From the NCBI GenBank assembly GCA_041178325.1, contig JBEGVN010000102.1:1-64000 (forward strand): a DNA stretch of 64,000 nucleotides, read 5' to 3'. A program made the position numbers and the translations under genes. Origin of the DNA: UBA6136 sp041178325 (GTDB lineage: Bacteria > Pseudomonadota > Gammaproteobacteria > Methylococcales > Methylococcaceae). Under the pieces are notes generated by a model. It was not told the origin of the DNA. It was given only the letters and a program-made list of their open reading frames with translations, and ran no database searches. Positions 1 through 7,811 of the stretch are shown in pieces. Positions within the stretch are counted from its first letter, which is position 1. Every line of letters starts with the position of its first letter.

Positions 1-90
1 CGTAACATCAAAGCCGCAGGACTTGCGGTGTTAGCCCGTGGAGAGAATGTCAGACTTGTGTCGCCAACCGGCATGAGCAATCCTCAGTGA
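1..90 (+). pseudogene. tnpB: 3' end of IS200/IS605-family tnpB (partial at window edge)
   Basis: The first 30 codons, open at the window edge and ending in TGA at 88-90, encode the last 29 residues of a TnpB/OrfB-type protein (RNIKAAGL at the start, SPTGMSNPQ at the end). The same stretch recurs with few changes at 23081-23170 as the end of a second tnpB remnant, which also carries the preceding zinc-finger and the DRGINAARNI motif. Whether the upstream part of this copy is intact lies outside the window. It is followed by a right-end hairpin. The element stands where mutL often follows the amidase gene in related genomes. Confidence 0.8.
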
Positions 91-126
91 AGCAGGAATC
101 CTCTTCCTTCAGGGAGAGGAGTAGTC
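91..126 (+). repeat. IS200/IS605 right-end hairpin (omega-RNA 3' end), copy 1
   Basis: A hairpin follows the tnpB stop: CCTCTTCC at 100-107 and GGGAGAGG at 112-119 around a TTCA loop, then GTAGTC to 126. The same sequence with a perfect stem occurs at 23171-23206. In this family the right end is bound by the TnpA transposase and forms the scaffold end of the TnpB guide RNA. The bases from 127 on would then be the guide. The boundary at 126 is inferred from where the two copies diverge. Confidence 0.72.
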
Positions 127-149
127 AATGCGATAAGAAGAAAATGTCT

Positions 150-908
150 CTAGCGCCGCGGTCGTATGGCACGGATTCCGCTGAATATGGCCCGCGCGAG
201 GCGCTCTTGTTGTTTGGGGTCTGAAAGTCGACTCTCCTCATCCTGACTTGAAATAAATCCAGTTTCGATCAGAAGCGAGGGGACATCCAGTGATTTAAGA
301 ACCTTGAAACCGGCCCTTTGGACCGTGGGATTATGGATCTTGAAGTCGTGAGCCAATGAGAGCATGACGGAGCGAGCCGCTTTTTCACTGGCCTCACGGT
401 TAGCGTTCTTGGACAGATCCACCAGAACCGAAGCGACCATGGCATCTTCTGCTCCCAGATCAACGCCTCCGATGTCACCGGCATTTTCGCGATCTGCCAA
501 GGTCCGGGCCGCTTCACTGGACGCGCCATTCTCTGACAACATGAAGACGGTCGATCCTTTAACCGCGCCATCCTCATAGGCATCGGCATGCAGCGAAATG
601 AAAAGATCAGCCTGCGCCTCGTGAGCAATATCTGCGCGGCGACGGAGATCCACAAAACGGTCGTCACTTCGCACCATCACCGCTTTCATCCCAGGCTCTA
701 CCCGGATGAAATCCTTCAGTCTCCGGGCAATCGAAAGAACAATGTCTTTTTCCTGAGTCCCGGAGGGACCGATGGCACCACTGTCCTTGCCGCCATGCCC
801 TGCATCGATGACCACGACAAAAGGTTTGGTGCGAACTTCAGCAGTGGCTGCCTGAAGCGCCAGTGACAAAACCAGCAAGGTGCTGCAAAGGAGGAGTCGA
901 CGAATCAT
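150..908 (-). CDS. N-acetylmuramoyl-L-alanine amidase (Amidase_3, AmiA/B/C family)
   Basis: Periplasmic zinc amidase that cleaves the amide bond between MurNAc and L-Ala of the stem peptide, needed for septal peptidoglycan splitting. The 252-residue protein has an N-terminal signal peptide (hydrophobic stretch about 4-22) followed directly by an Amidase_3 domain. Expected zinc ligands and catalytic residues are visible: H38 in DAGHGG, E53 in TQEKD, H107 in SLHAD and E215 in LLIETGF. There is no AMIN domain or LysM repeat, so it resembles AmiA in build rather than AmiB/C. It overlaps the end of tsaE by 4 bp (ATGA), indicating translational coupling in an nnr-tsaE-amidase operon. In related genomes mutL often follows; here an IS right end lies 24 bp past its stop. 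Confidence 0.93.
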   Translation of the reverse strand: MIRRLLLCSTLLVLSLALQAATAEVRTKPFVVVIDAGHGGKDSGAIGPSGTQEKDIVLSIARRLKDFIRVEPGMKAVMVRSDDRFVDLRRRADIAHEAQADLFISLHADAYEDGAVKGSTVFMLSENGASSEAARTLADRENAGDIGGVDLGAEDAMVASVLVDLSKNANREASEKAARSVMLSLAHDFKIHNPTVQRAGFKVLKSLDVPSLLIETGFISSQDEESRLSDPKQQERLARAIFSGIRAIRPRR

Positions 909-1381
909 TCTCTTGAGGGAAGTTTTGCGGTCAGTCCAAAGCCCGTGATTTGTGCAATACGAGATGGACCATCATAAATCAGGGTGATCTCGAAATCTGC
1001 TGGTGGAAGAAATCCTGTGCCCCGCTCGGGCCATTCGAGAAACGCGATGGAGTCCTTTGAGAAATAATCGCGGATGCCCATCCACTCCAATTCTTCCGGA
1101 TCACTGAGCCGGTAAAGATCGAAATGGAAGACCCGAAGGGCCTGAAAGGCGTATTCCTCGACCAGTGTAAAAGTGGGGCTTTTGACAGCTCCTTGATATC
1201 CCAAGGCCTGAAGGTAACCCCGAACCAAGGTGGTTTTTCCTGCACCGAGATTACCGTGAAGAAAAATCACAGTCCCCGGTTCGACGTGATGGGCAAGCCG
1301 CGCTCCGAGGGCGAGGGTGGCCGTTTCATCGATCAGGGAAATCGATTCTTTCAGGAATGCAGTGTCGGCCATCGGCGGCAT
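905..1381 (-). CDS. tsaE: tRNA threonylcarbamoyladenosine biosynthesis ATPase TsaE
   Basis: ATPase partner of TsaB/TsaD in making the t6A37 modification of ANN-decoding tRNAs in the cytoplasm. The 158-residue protein has the P-loop GNLGAGKT at 43-50, the family motif SPTFTLVEEY around 68-77 and the FHFDLYRL stretch around 85-92, the usual order in YjeE proteins. The start chosen gives MPPMADT; the second Met at 1372 is equally possible. Either way the start lies inside the 3' end of nnr. The 3' end overlaps the amidase by 4 bp. Essential in most bacteria. Confidence 0.94.
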   Translation of the reverse strand: MPPMADTAFLKESISLIDETATLALGARLAHHVEPGTVIFLHGNLGAGKTTLVRGYLQALGYQGAVKSPTFTLVEEYAFQALRVFHFDLYRLSDPEELEWMGIRDYFSKDSIAFLEWPERGTGFLPPADFEITLIYDGPSRIAQITGFGLTAKLPSRE

Positions 1382-2907
1382 TGGAGTCGGGCAGGGGCGT
1401 TCAGGAGTTGACGGATCTCAGGAGGAAGATCCAGTGCAAGAAGTCCGCGTTCCCCATGCGTTTGCGCCAGCAGATCGCCGGCGCCGCTATGGAGGAGGGT
1501 GCCCAGTGTCGCTGCATCAAAGGGGCTAAGACCCTGAGCCATGAGCGCTGCGACGACACCGGTCAGAACATCCCCCATGCCGCCCGAGGCCATTCCAGGG
1601 TTTCCCAGCGGGATGACGCGGGGCAATCGGCCCTGTTCTGCAATGATGCTGCCGGCACCTTTTAGAACAATGCTGGCCCCAAAGCGCTCGGCCAGACGCA
1701 AAGCCGCAGCAAAACGGTCCTCCTGCACCATTTGGGACGTCGTTCCCAAAAGTCTTGCGGCCTCTCCCGGATGCGGTGTCATAACCCAGGGCGCATCCCT
1801 TTTAATGGGAGTATTCAGGAGATTGAGTGCATCGGCATCCACGACGAGTGGAAGGGGACTTCCAAGAGCCTGATCAAGAAGGCCTTTGCTCCAGGGTGTT
1901 TGTCCAAGGCCTGGTCCAATGGCAACGATGGACGCCTTCTCCAGAAGTGCGTTGAGGTCCTCTTGTTCGTGAATCCCCCGAACCATGAGTTCAGGCCGCC
2001 CTTGATTCAGTGTGGAGGCGCTCTGGGGGTCGGTGGCGACGCTGACCAGACCCGCGCCGGTTCTCAGCGCTGCCTCACCTGCAAGGCGGGCCGCACCGCT
2101 ATAGCCCTCGGCCCCACCAATAATGAGAACATGCCCGAACGAGCCTTTATGGCTCTCCCGAGGTCTCGCCTGAGGGGCGGACTGGATCCAGCCGATCAAT
2201 TCCGCACAGGGCTTATGTCGTCTCAGGATATCGGGGTCGATGCCGATGTGCGCTATATGCACTTCCCCTGAACAGCTGGGGCCCATGCCCGAAAACAGCC
2301 CGGGTTTTGGCTGCACGAACGTAATGGTGAGGTCGGCTCGAATAGCGGTCCCGAGAATGCAGCCGCGGTCAGCATGAAGTCCAGAAGGAACATCCAGGGC
2401 GATCAACGAGCGTCGGTTGGTGGCGTGCCCGAATCCACGCTCCCGATAGCGGTTGGCTGCTTCAATGATCAGGGCCTCGTGGCCTTCAATCGCGCGATCA
2501 AGTCCTGTTCCAAAAAGACCATCGACCAGAATTTCAACGGCTTCAAAATCTTCCGGGATGAAGTCGAGTATGGGACCCCCGGCTGCAAGGTAACGCTCTC
2601 TTGCGATTGCGGCATCACCCTGGGGGGGTTGTCCTGGGTTCGAAGGGTAGAGCCTTACATCCCACCCGGCTTCAAGGGCCAGCCGGGCAACTATGTAGGC
2701 ATCCCCGCCGTTGTTGCCATGGCCCGCCATGGCGGAGAGCGTCCGTGCATCCGGACGTAATTTCGTTATACACGCAAAGGCTGCGGCCCCCGCGCGCTCC
2801 ATCAATTCAATGCCTTTTCCATCCAATCTTTGAATGGCCTCGCCGTCTATGGCTCGGACATCTTTCGAGCGATAGAGAGAGAGGCGGGGCGTGGACGGAA
2901 AATCCAT
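1351..2907 (-). CDS. nnr: Bifunctional NAD(P)H-hydrate epimerase / ADP-dependent NAD(P)H-hydrate dehydratase
   Basis: Repairs hydrated NAD(P)H: the N-terminal YjeF_N domain (about 1-225) epimerises R- and S-NAD(P)HX, and the C-terminal ribokinase-like domain (about 240-500) dehydrates S-NAD(P)HX using ADP. Visible motifs include GHGNNGGD near residue 64 in the epimerase, GSFGHVLIIGGAEGYSGA near 257, and NPGMASGGMGDVLTGVVAAL near 435, with the conserved GxGD of the kinase-like fold. The length of 518 residues is normal. It is the first gene of the minus-strand operon, divergent from queG with only 41 bp between starts, so both promoters must share that gap or extend into the genes. Confidence 0.94.
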   Translation of the reverse strand: MDFPSTPRLSLYRSKDVRAIDGEAIQRLDGKGIELMERAGAAAFACITKLRPDARTLSAMAGHGNNGGDAYIVARLALEAGWDVRLYPSNPGQPPQGDAAIARERYLAAGGPILDFIPEDFEAVEILVDGLFGTGLDRAIEGHEALIIEAANRYRERGFGHATNRRSLIALDVPSGLHADRGCILGTAIRADLTITFVQPKPGLFSGMGPSCSGEVHIAHIGIDPDILRRHKPCAELIGWIQSAPQARPRESHKGSFGHVLIIGGAEGYSGAARLAGEAALRTGAGLVSVATDPQSASTLNQGRPELMVRGIHEQEDLNALLEKASIVAIGPGLGQTPWSKGLLDQALGSPLPLVVDADALNLLNTPIKRDAPWVMTPHPGEAARLLGTTSQMVQEDRFAAALRLAERFGASIVLKGAGSIIAEQGRLPRVIPLGNPGMASGGMGDVLTGVVAALMAQGLSPFDAATLGTLLHSGAGDLLAQTHGERGLLALDLPPEIRQLLNAPARLQCRRWPTLHS

Positions 2908-2948
2908 GGAGAGAGGTCTATGATGGAAAGGGATTCTGACATTCTACG

Positions 2949-4046
2949 ATGGGATCGAATTTAATCGCGATGGATCCGAAACAAATCCAGAAGGACATTC
3001 AAAAGTGGGCTGCTGAGCTTGGTTTTGATCGTTTGGGTGTCGCACACCTTCAAACCCAGGAAGCGCTCAAGTTTCTCGATGACTGGTTGGCCTTGGGTCG
3101 ACACGGTGACATGGCTTATATGGCGCGCCATCGCGCTCTCCGGGCGGATCCATCACAATGGATACCCGGTGCGCTGTCTGTGGTGTCCGTGCGAATGGAT
3201 TACCTGCCGATAACGCTTGCGGAGGCCATGGTGCGCCTTGACGATCGGGAGCGGGCGGCAATCTCGGTCTATGCCTTGGGTCGTGACTATCACAAGCTCA
3301 TGCGGCAGCGACTCAAGAAACTTGCGACCCGGATGGAGGCGGAGATAGGCCCTTTTGGATACCGCGTTTTTTCTGACAGTGCACCTCTGTTTGAAAAATC
3401 TTTTGCACAGGATGCGGGACTAGGATGGATCGGTAAGCACACCAATCTGATTGACCGAAAGGCGGGTAGTTTTTTCTTCCTGGGAGAAATCGTTACAGAT
3501 TTGCCTTTAGCTGCAGATGGCCCGGTGAGTGCGCATTGCGGAAGTTGCTCAGCCTGTATCACGGCCTGTCCCACGGCAGCAATCCTTGCACCCTACCAGC
3601 TGGATGCACGGCGCTGTATTTCCTATCTCACCATTGAGTTGAAGGGAACGATTCCAATCGAATTTAGAAAGTCCATCGGCAATCGCATTTATGGATGTGA
3701 TGACTGCCAGCTGGTGTGCCCCTGGAACCGTTACGCTCAAATGACCCGGGAAGTGGATTTTCTCCCTCGGCAAGGCCTCGATCGCGTTTCTCTGGTGGAA
3801 CTCTTTGCCTGGTCGGAAGAGGACTTCAATCGAAATCTCGAAGGCTCAGCGATCCGACGCATTGGTTATGAGTCCTGGCTTCGGAACCTTGCGATCGGCT
3901 TGGGAAATGCACTTCCGAACGCGAAAGCGGTCGCTGCACTGAAGGCCCGATCGGATGATCGGTCCCCTGTGGTCAGAGAGCATGTGGCCTGGGCCTTGGG
4001 AGCTCAGGCATGTAGCGCAAAAGAATTAGGTAATGCTGATATTTAA
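2949..4046 (+). CDS. queG: Epoxyqueuosine reductase QueG
   Basis: Cobalamin and 4Fe-4S dependent enzyme that reduces epoxyqueuosine to queuosine in tRNA, the last step of queuosine synthesis. The DUF1730 domain is N-terminal. The ferredoxin-like part has CGSCSACITACPTAA (residues about 197-211) and CDDCQLVCPWN (about 250-260), which supply two 4Fe-4S clusters. A HEAT-like tail ends the protein. 365 residues is normal for the short QueG form. The start at 2949 is the longest; the Met at 2970 (MDPKQ) matches the usual family start better and neither has a strong ribosome site. Its divergence from nnr mirrors the enterobacterial neighbourhood. Confidence 0.94.
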   Translation: MGSNLIAMDPKQIQKDIQKWAAELGFDRLGVAHLQTQEALKFLDDWLALGRHGDMAYMARHRALRADPSQWIPGALSVVSVRMDYLPITLAEAMVRLDDRERAAISVYALGRDYHKLMRQRLKKLATRMEAEIGPFGYRVFSDSAPLFEKSFAQDAGLGWIGKHTNLIDRKAGSFFFLGEIVTDLPLAADGPVSAHCGSCSACITACPTAAILAPYQLDARRCISYLTIELKGTIPIEFRKSIGNRIYGCDDCQLVCPWNRYAQMTREVDFLPRQGLDRVSLVELFAWSEEDFNRNLEGSAIRRIGYESWLRNLAIGLGNALPNAKAVAALKARSDDRSPVVREHVAWALGAQACSAKELGNADI

Positions 4047-4078
4047 AGGCGTACAATCTGTATGGGATTAGTCCCGGT

Positions 4079-4102
4079 GGTGGGCTCGTGAGGTCCCACC
4101 AT
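4079..4102. other. Short inverted repeat in the queG-oxidase gap
   Basis: TGGTGGG (4079-4085) pairs with CCCACCA (4096-4102) across a 10-base loop in the 94-bp gap upstream of the multicopper oxidase. No T-run follows on the plus strand, so a terminator is not supported. It could be an operator or a leader structure. Low significance on its own. Confidence 0.3.
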
Positions 4103-4140
4103 CCGCGACCCGATAAAAAGAAAAGATTTGGAGCGCCACT

Positions 4141-6045
4141 ATGAACCACAATATTCCAACTTCTCGTCGACGTTTCATGCAACTGACAGGCCTTGGCGTA
4201 GCCGGTGCGGCGTCATTCCCCTCCTGGTTGGATGCCATGGAGATGAAGGGTCCAAAGGGGCGGGGTGCCGTCAAGGCTGATCCCGAGTTCAAAGCGGATG
4301 TCGAGCTTGAACTGGTTGCAAGGTCCAGTCAGGTGCAGATTCTTCCGGGCAAGCCGACCGGCGTTTTCAGTTACTCGGCCAAACTGATCTCAGGGCCAAA
4401 AGAGAGTTTGATCGAAATTCCTGGGTCCTATTTGGGGCCTTTGTTGCAGTTTCGAACTGGTCAGAAGATCCGTATTCATTTCAAAAACGAACTTCCCGAG
4501 GAGTCTATCGTCCATTGGCATGGCCTTCATGTTCCCGCAGAACAGGATGGTCACCCCTCTGACTCGATCCAGCCCGGGGAACTGAGAGTCTACGAATTTG
4601 AAATCAGAAACCGGGCAGGACTGCATATTTACCACCCCCATTCCCATGAAAAAACCGCGACACAGGTGTATTACGGCCTTGCCGGGGGCATTCTGATACG
4701 CGACACGGAAGAAGAGAGGTTGGGACTTCCCTCGGGAGATTACGAGCTACCCCTGGTGATCCAGGACCGCCGCTTCGATGAGAATAACCAGTTGGTCTAC
4801 GGCAGGACCATGCATGATCGTACCCTGGGTTTTGCAGGAAACCGCGTACTGGTCAACGGCAAGTCAGATGCAGTGTTCGAGGTTGCCAGTCGGGCCTATC
4901 GTCTGAGAGTCATGAATGGGTCCAACTCCAGAATCTACAAGCTGGCCTGGTCGGATGGAACCGCCATCTCGGTGCTGGGTGTCGATGGGGGCTTGCTTGA
5001 AAGCCCTGAGATTCGCCCCTATGTGATGCTGGCTCCAGGCGAGCGATTAGATCTGTGGATGGATTTCAGTGGGCGCGGATTAGGAACTGAACTGGTTTTG
5101 AAAAGCCTCGCGTTCAAGGGCGCTCTCCCCAAAATGCATGAGGCGATGATGGCCAAGATGAGCGGCATGGGGCATGAGGGCGGAAAGGGCGGAGGAATGA
5201 TGGGTGGCATGATGGGCCATCATGAGCTGGCGATTGGCTCTGAGTACGCCATTGCGAGGTTCCGTGTGACGCGAATGGTCGCTGAAAATTCACGTATGCC
5301 CACGCAATTGAGCCGCTTCCGCACTTACCGATTGGCGGACACCGTTAATGCCGAACACCCGATTCCGATTGGCATTTCTGAAGGGCCGGGTTCCATGCTG
5401 CTGAATGGCCGTGCCTATGCCTATGATGATATTCAGCCTTTTGAAAGGGTTCCCCTAAATACCCTTCAGCTCGTCGAAATCTCCCATGCTCATGGGGGAC
5501 ATGGAGGCGCCACGCTGGAGAAATCCGATGACGAATCCAAGGAATCTCACCCTATGGGTGAGGGAAAGGGATCTCGAATGGACCATGGCGGGTCATCCGG
5601 AATGGGCATGAGGGGCATGCAACAGGGGGGTGGAATGATGGCTGGCATGATGGGCAAGATGCCGGGCATGTCGCATGGTGAGGGTAAGGCAACAGACCCT
5701 TCAATGGAGGGTATGGAGCATGGTGGAGGAATGGGAATGATGGACGGCATGTCCGGTATGGGGGGCGGCATGGGCATGATGATGTCGATGGCGCATCCCA
5801 TTCATTTGCACGGTCAGCAGTTTCAGGTGCTGAGCCGATCGGTCACCGGTGAAGACACCAGTGACTACGAGACGGTCAAGGACGGTCTGATGAGCAGTGG
5901 CTTCAAGGATACAGTCCTCTTGATGCCCGGCGAAAAAATTAGACTGATCAAGCCGTTCGAAGACTACAAAGGCCGGTTTATGTACCACTGCCATAACCTT
6001 GAACATGAGGATCTGGGCATGATGAGAGAGTTCTCTGTAGAGTAA
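4141..6045 (+). CDS. Tat-exported multicopper oxidase (CueO/CopA-like), Met/His-rich
   Basis: Periplasmic three-domain multicopper oxidase, probably oxidising Cu(I) for copper tolerance; substrate not provable from sequence. A Tat signal (SRRRFMQLT, residues 8-16) opens the 634-residue protein. Copper motifs are complete: HWHGLH 125-130, HPHSHE 165-170, HPIHLH 552-557, and HCHNLEHEDLGM 616-627 with the type-1 ligands C617, H622 and axial M627. Two Met/Gly/His-rich inserts lie at about 325-360 and 450-550, the second very long; such segments in CueO-like proteins bind Cu(I). The last 9 or so codons are not original: the gene is the integration site of the 6013-11419 element, which supplied the present 3' end. 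The displaced end is at 11396-11452. Confidence 0.93.
   Translation: MNHNIPTSRRRFMQLTGLGVAGAASFPSWLDAMEMKGPKGRGAVKADPEFKADVELELVARSSQVQILPGKPTGVFSYSAKLISGPKESLIEIPGSYLGPLLQFRTGQKIRIHFKNELPEESIVHWHGLHVPAEQDGHPSDSIQPGELRVYEFEIRNRAGLHIYHPHSHEKTATQVYYGLAGGILIRDTEEERLGLPSGDYELPLVIQDRRFDENNQLVYGRTMHDRTLGFAGNRVLVNGKSDAVFEVASRAYRLRVMNGSNSRIYKLAWSDGTAISVLGVDGGLLESPEIRPYVMLAPGERLDLWMDFSGRGLGTELVLKSLAFKGALPKMHEAMMAKMSGMGHEGGKGGGMMGGMMGHHELAIGSEYAIARFRVTRMVAENSRMPTQLSRFRTYRLADTVNAEHPIPIGISEGPGSMLLNGRAYAYDDIQPFERVPLNTLQLVEISHAHGGHGGATLEKSDDESKESHPMGEGKGSRMDHGGSSGMGMRGMQQGGGMMAGMMGKMPGMSHGEGKATDPSMEGMEHGGGMGMMDGMSGMGGGMGMMMSMAHPIHLHGQQFQVLSRSVTGEDTSDYETVKDGLMSSGFKDTVLLMPGEKIRLIKPFEDYKGRFMYHCHNLEHEDLGMMREFSVE
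5987..6012 (+). repeat. attL core: 26-bp direct repeat inside the oxidase gene
   Basis: These 26 bases are identical to 11394-11419. After one mismatch (C/A) a further 11 bases match (6014-6024 and 11421-11431). The repeat encodes the copper-ligand motif CHNLEHED of the oxidase. A tyrosine integrase gene starts 155 bp downstream. This is the arrangement expected of a site-specific element that recombines within a conserved 3' coding end and restores the reading frame. Confidence 0.88.
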
Positions 6046-6118
6046 AAAACCAAGCAAAATCAATGGTTAGATGGATCTAGCAAAATCAGGGAGTCTCAAC
6101 AAATATCAGGGAATCGCG

Positions 6119-6146
6119 TATAATTCTGTAGCTAGGATTGTAGCTA
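6119..6146 (+). promoter_or_regulatory. Integrase promoter -10 overlapping a tandem TGTAGCTA operator/arm site
   Basis: A consensus -10 (TATAAT, 6119-6124) is followed directly by TGTAGCTAGGATTGTAGCTA (6127-6146), two copies of TGTAGCTA 12 bp apart. A nearly identical double repeat sits at 11313-11332 near the other end of the element. Its place over the likely transcription start suggests that integrase or AlpA binds here and limits integrase expression, while the two-end location fits arm-type recombination sites. A -35 is weak (around 6095-6100). Confidence 0.6.
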
Positions 6147-6166
6147 GAAATGCGATGAGGCTCCCC

Positions 6167-7405
6167 ATGAAACTAACCGACTTGGCCCTTAGGAAGCTAA
6201 TCAAGGCAGGAAATCCGACCGCTGTATCAGATGGGGGAGGGCTGACGTTTTGCCTCTCAAAATCGGGTACAGCCTCTTGGGTATTGCGATACCAGATTGC
6301 AGGGAAAGCAAAAGAACTGACCCTCGGTAGGTATCCAGATATTTCGCTTGCTGACGCTCGACTTAGGGCATCAAATGAGCGAGGCAAGGTTCAATCGGGA
6401 GTAGACGTTGCCCGAGTCAAGCAAGAAACCAAGCGCAAAGCAGCCTCCGCCCAGTCCATCAAGGAATTGGCTGAGGATTGGCGAATCAAGGTTCTGCCAA
6501 CCTATGCACCCGATACCCAGCGACACCGGCAGCGCCATTTAAAAACCTACATCATCCCAAGGCTTGGAACCAAGCCTGTCGAAGAAGTCACTCCCGCTGA
6601 TATTGCCGATCTATACAGGCACGTTGGCAAAGTCTCGACCGTTCACACTGCGACCCTTTGCAGTATCACGATTAACGCATTGTTCAAGCACGCTCAGGCC
6701 CAAGCTCTTGTGACCCAGAACCCATGTTCCGGGATTATGGTGAGTGCAGTTGTAGGCCAAGCAAAACCCAAGCGCGACAGGCTGATGCTGACCGACGATG
6801 AAATCTCCAAGCTGCTGCAAAACCTTGGTCGCATGACTGGGAAAGAAAATCAGTTGAGCGTGAAGATTCTCTTGGCTACGGCTGTCCGACATGGTGAGTT
6901 GTATAAAGCACGATGGGAACACCTCGACCTTGAATTGGGGCTTTGGACGATCCCAGATTCACACAGTAAAACCAAAAAAGGATTTAAGCAGCCGTTGGCT
7001 CCTCAGGTTGTCGAATGGTTTAAACAGTTAAAAGAGTTGGCGGTATCCAGCGATCTAGTGATGCCGGCAAGAATGCGAGGAAAGGCTGGGAAGAGCGTGA
7101 ACTTTGGAACGCTGAGGCTGGCGATTGACCCATTCTGCGAGGAGATTGGGATTCGGCGATTCACACCGCACGATCTGCGCTCAACGTGCCGATCACATTT
7201 ATCTGCAATGGGCGTAAGTGTCCCAGTAGCAGAACGTTGCTTGAATCATTCTCTGGGTGGCATGTTGGCAATCTACGATCAGCACGACATGTTGTCCGAG
7301 AGAAGATTGGCGCTGACAGCATGGGCTGACAAGCTGGCTAGACTGGAGTCTGGAGAAATTGCGCCAAATAACGTGGTGCAGTTGCGAGGTGCAGAAATGG
7401 CGTGA
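6167..7405 (+). CDS. int: Tyrosine-type integrase, P4/DUF4102 family
   Basis: Site-specific recombinase that integrates and, with a helper factor, excises the element. The N-terminal DUF4102 arm-binding domain (MKLTDLALRKLIKAGNPTAV onward), the SAM-like core-binding domain (about 95-200) and the catalytic domain are all present. Catalytic residues are R241 (AVRHGEL), H335 and R338 (HDLR), H361 and Y370 (AIYDQHD). The start at 6167 was chosen because it has GAGG 6 bp upstream and gives the usual family N-terminus; an in-frame ATG at 6071 would run through the promoter and operator. P4-type integrases usually use tRNA genes; this one sits in a protein gene. Confidence 0.94.
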   Translation: MKLTDLALRKLIKAGNPTAVSDGGGLTFCLSKSGTASWVLRYQIAGKAKELTLGRYPDISLADARLRASNERGKVQSGVDVARVKQETKRKAASAQSIKELAEDWRIKVLPTYAPDTQRHRQRHLKTYIIPRLGTKPVEEVTPADIADLYRHVGKVSTVHTATLCSITINALFKHAQAQALVTQNPCSGIMVSAVVGQAKPKRDRLMLTDDEISKLLQNLGRMTGKENQLSVKILLATAVRHGELYKARWEHLDLELGLWTIPDSHSKTKKGFKQPLAPQVVEWFKQLKELAVSSDLVMPARMRGKAGKSVNFGTLRLAIDPFCEEIGIRRFTPHDLRSTCRSHLSAMGVSVPVAERCLNHSLGGMLAIYDQHDMLSERRLALTAWADKLARLESGEIAPNNVVQLRGAEMA

Positions 7406-7601
7406 TACGCTATGACCGTAGCCAAGCAATGCGAGGCTCACCATGATGATTGCCCGATTCGGGTTATCTGATTTTCCCTGAGGGAGCGTCAATGACGGGT
7501 GAGTGACGGTAACGCTTGAGTAGTCCTAGAGGGACGGCGACAACCCTAGTGGTTGCCTGTCGTCCGGGCAACCGGAAATCAACCGATTTTCGGAGACTTC
7601 A
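7406..7601 (+). other. Structured noncoding stretch between integrase and AlpA-like gene
   Basis: No convincing gene in these 196 bp. It contains GTCC/GGAC (7523-7526 with 7532-7535) and a perfect 7-bp stem GGTTGCC/GGCAACC (7551-7557 with 7567-7573, 9-base loop) 28 bp upstream of the next start, without a T-run. It may be a leader that controls the AlpA-like gene or a small RNA. P4-like satellites are known to use a short RNA for immunity, but similarity here is only by position. Confidence 0.4.
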
Positions 7602-7811
7602 ATGGCTACACCCGCCATCTATCGAATCAGTCAAATTTGCGGCGATCCTGCCCGCAATCAAGATGCAATCATCCCTGTCAGTCGCGCTACTTGGTGGCGT
7701 GGTGTCAAATCTGGTCGTTACCCGCAGCCGATCAAACTTAGCGAAAACTGCACTGGCTGGAAAGCTGAAGAAATCCATGCGCTTGCGGACAAGCTGCGAG
7801 GCGAAGCATGA
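7602..7811 (+). CDS. AlpA-family helix-turn-helix regulator
   Basis: A 69-residue DNA-binding protein of the AlpA/excisionase-like winged-helix family. The family pattern is visible: RISQICG near the start, PVSRATWWRGVKSGRYPQP at about 25-43 with the helix-turn-helix, then GWKAEEI. In P4-like and CP4-57-like elements AlpA activates or assists integrase function and excision. GGAG lies just upstream of the start. It overlaps the ATPase gene by 4 bp, so the two are translated together. Probable ligands are the TGTAGCTA double repeats or the hairpin region upstream, which is inference. Confidence 0.83.
   Translation: MATPAIYRISQICGDPARNQDAIIPVSRATWWRGVKSGRYPQPIKLSENCTGWKAEEIHALADKLRGEA

Noticed and set aside
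1732..2271. Plus-strand frame of 179 codons
   Set aside because: Antisense to the nnr kinase-like domain, which has clear motifs.
5547..5801. Pro/Ile-rich minus-strand frame
   Set aside because: It is the antisense of the Met/Gly-rich insert of the multicopper oxidase; ATG-rich codons create it.
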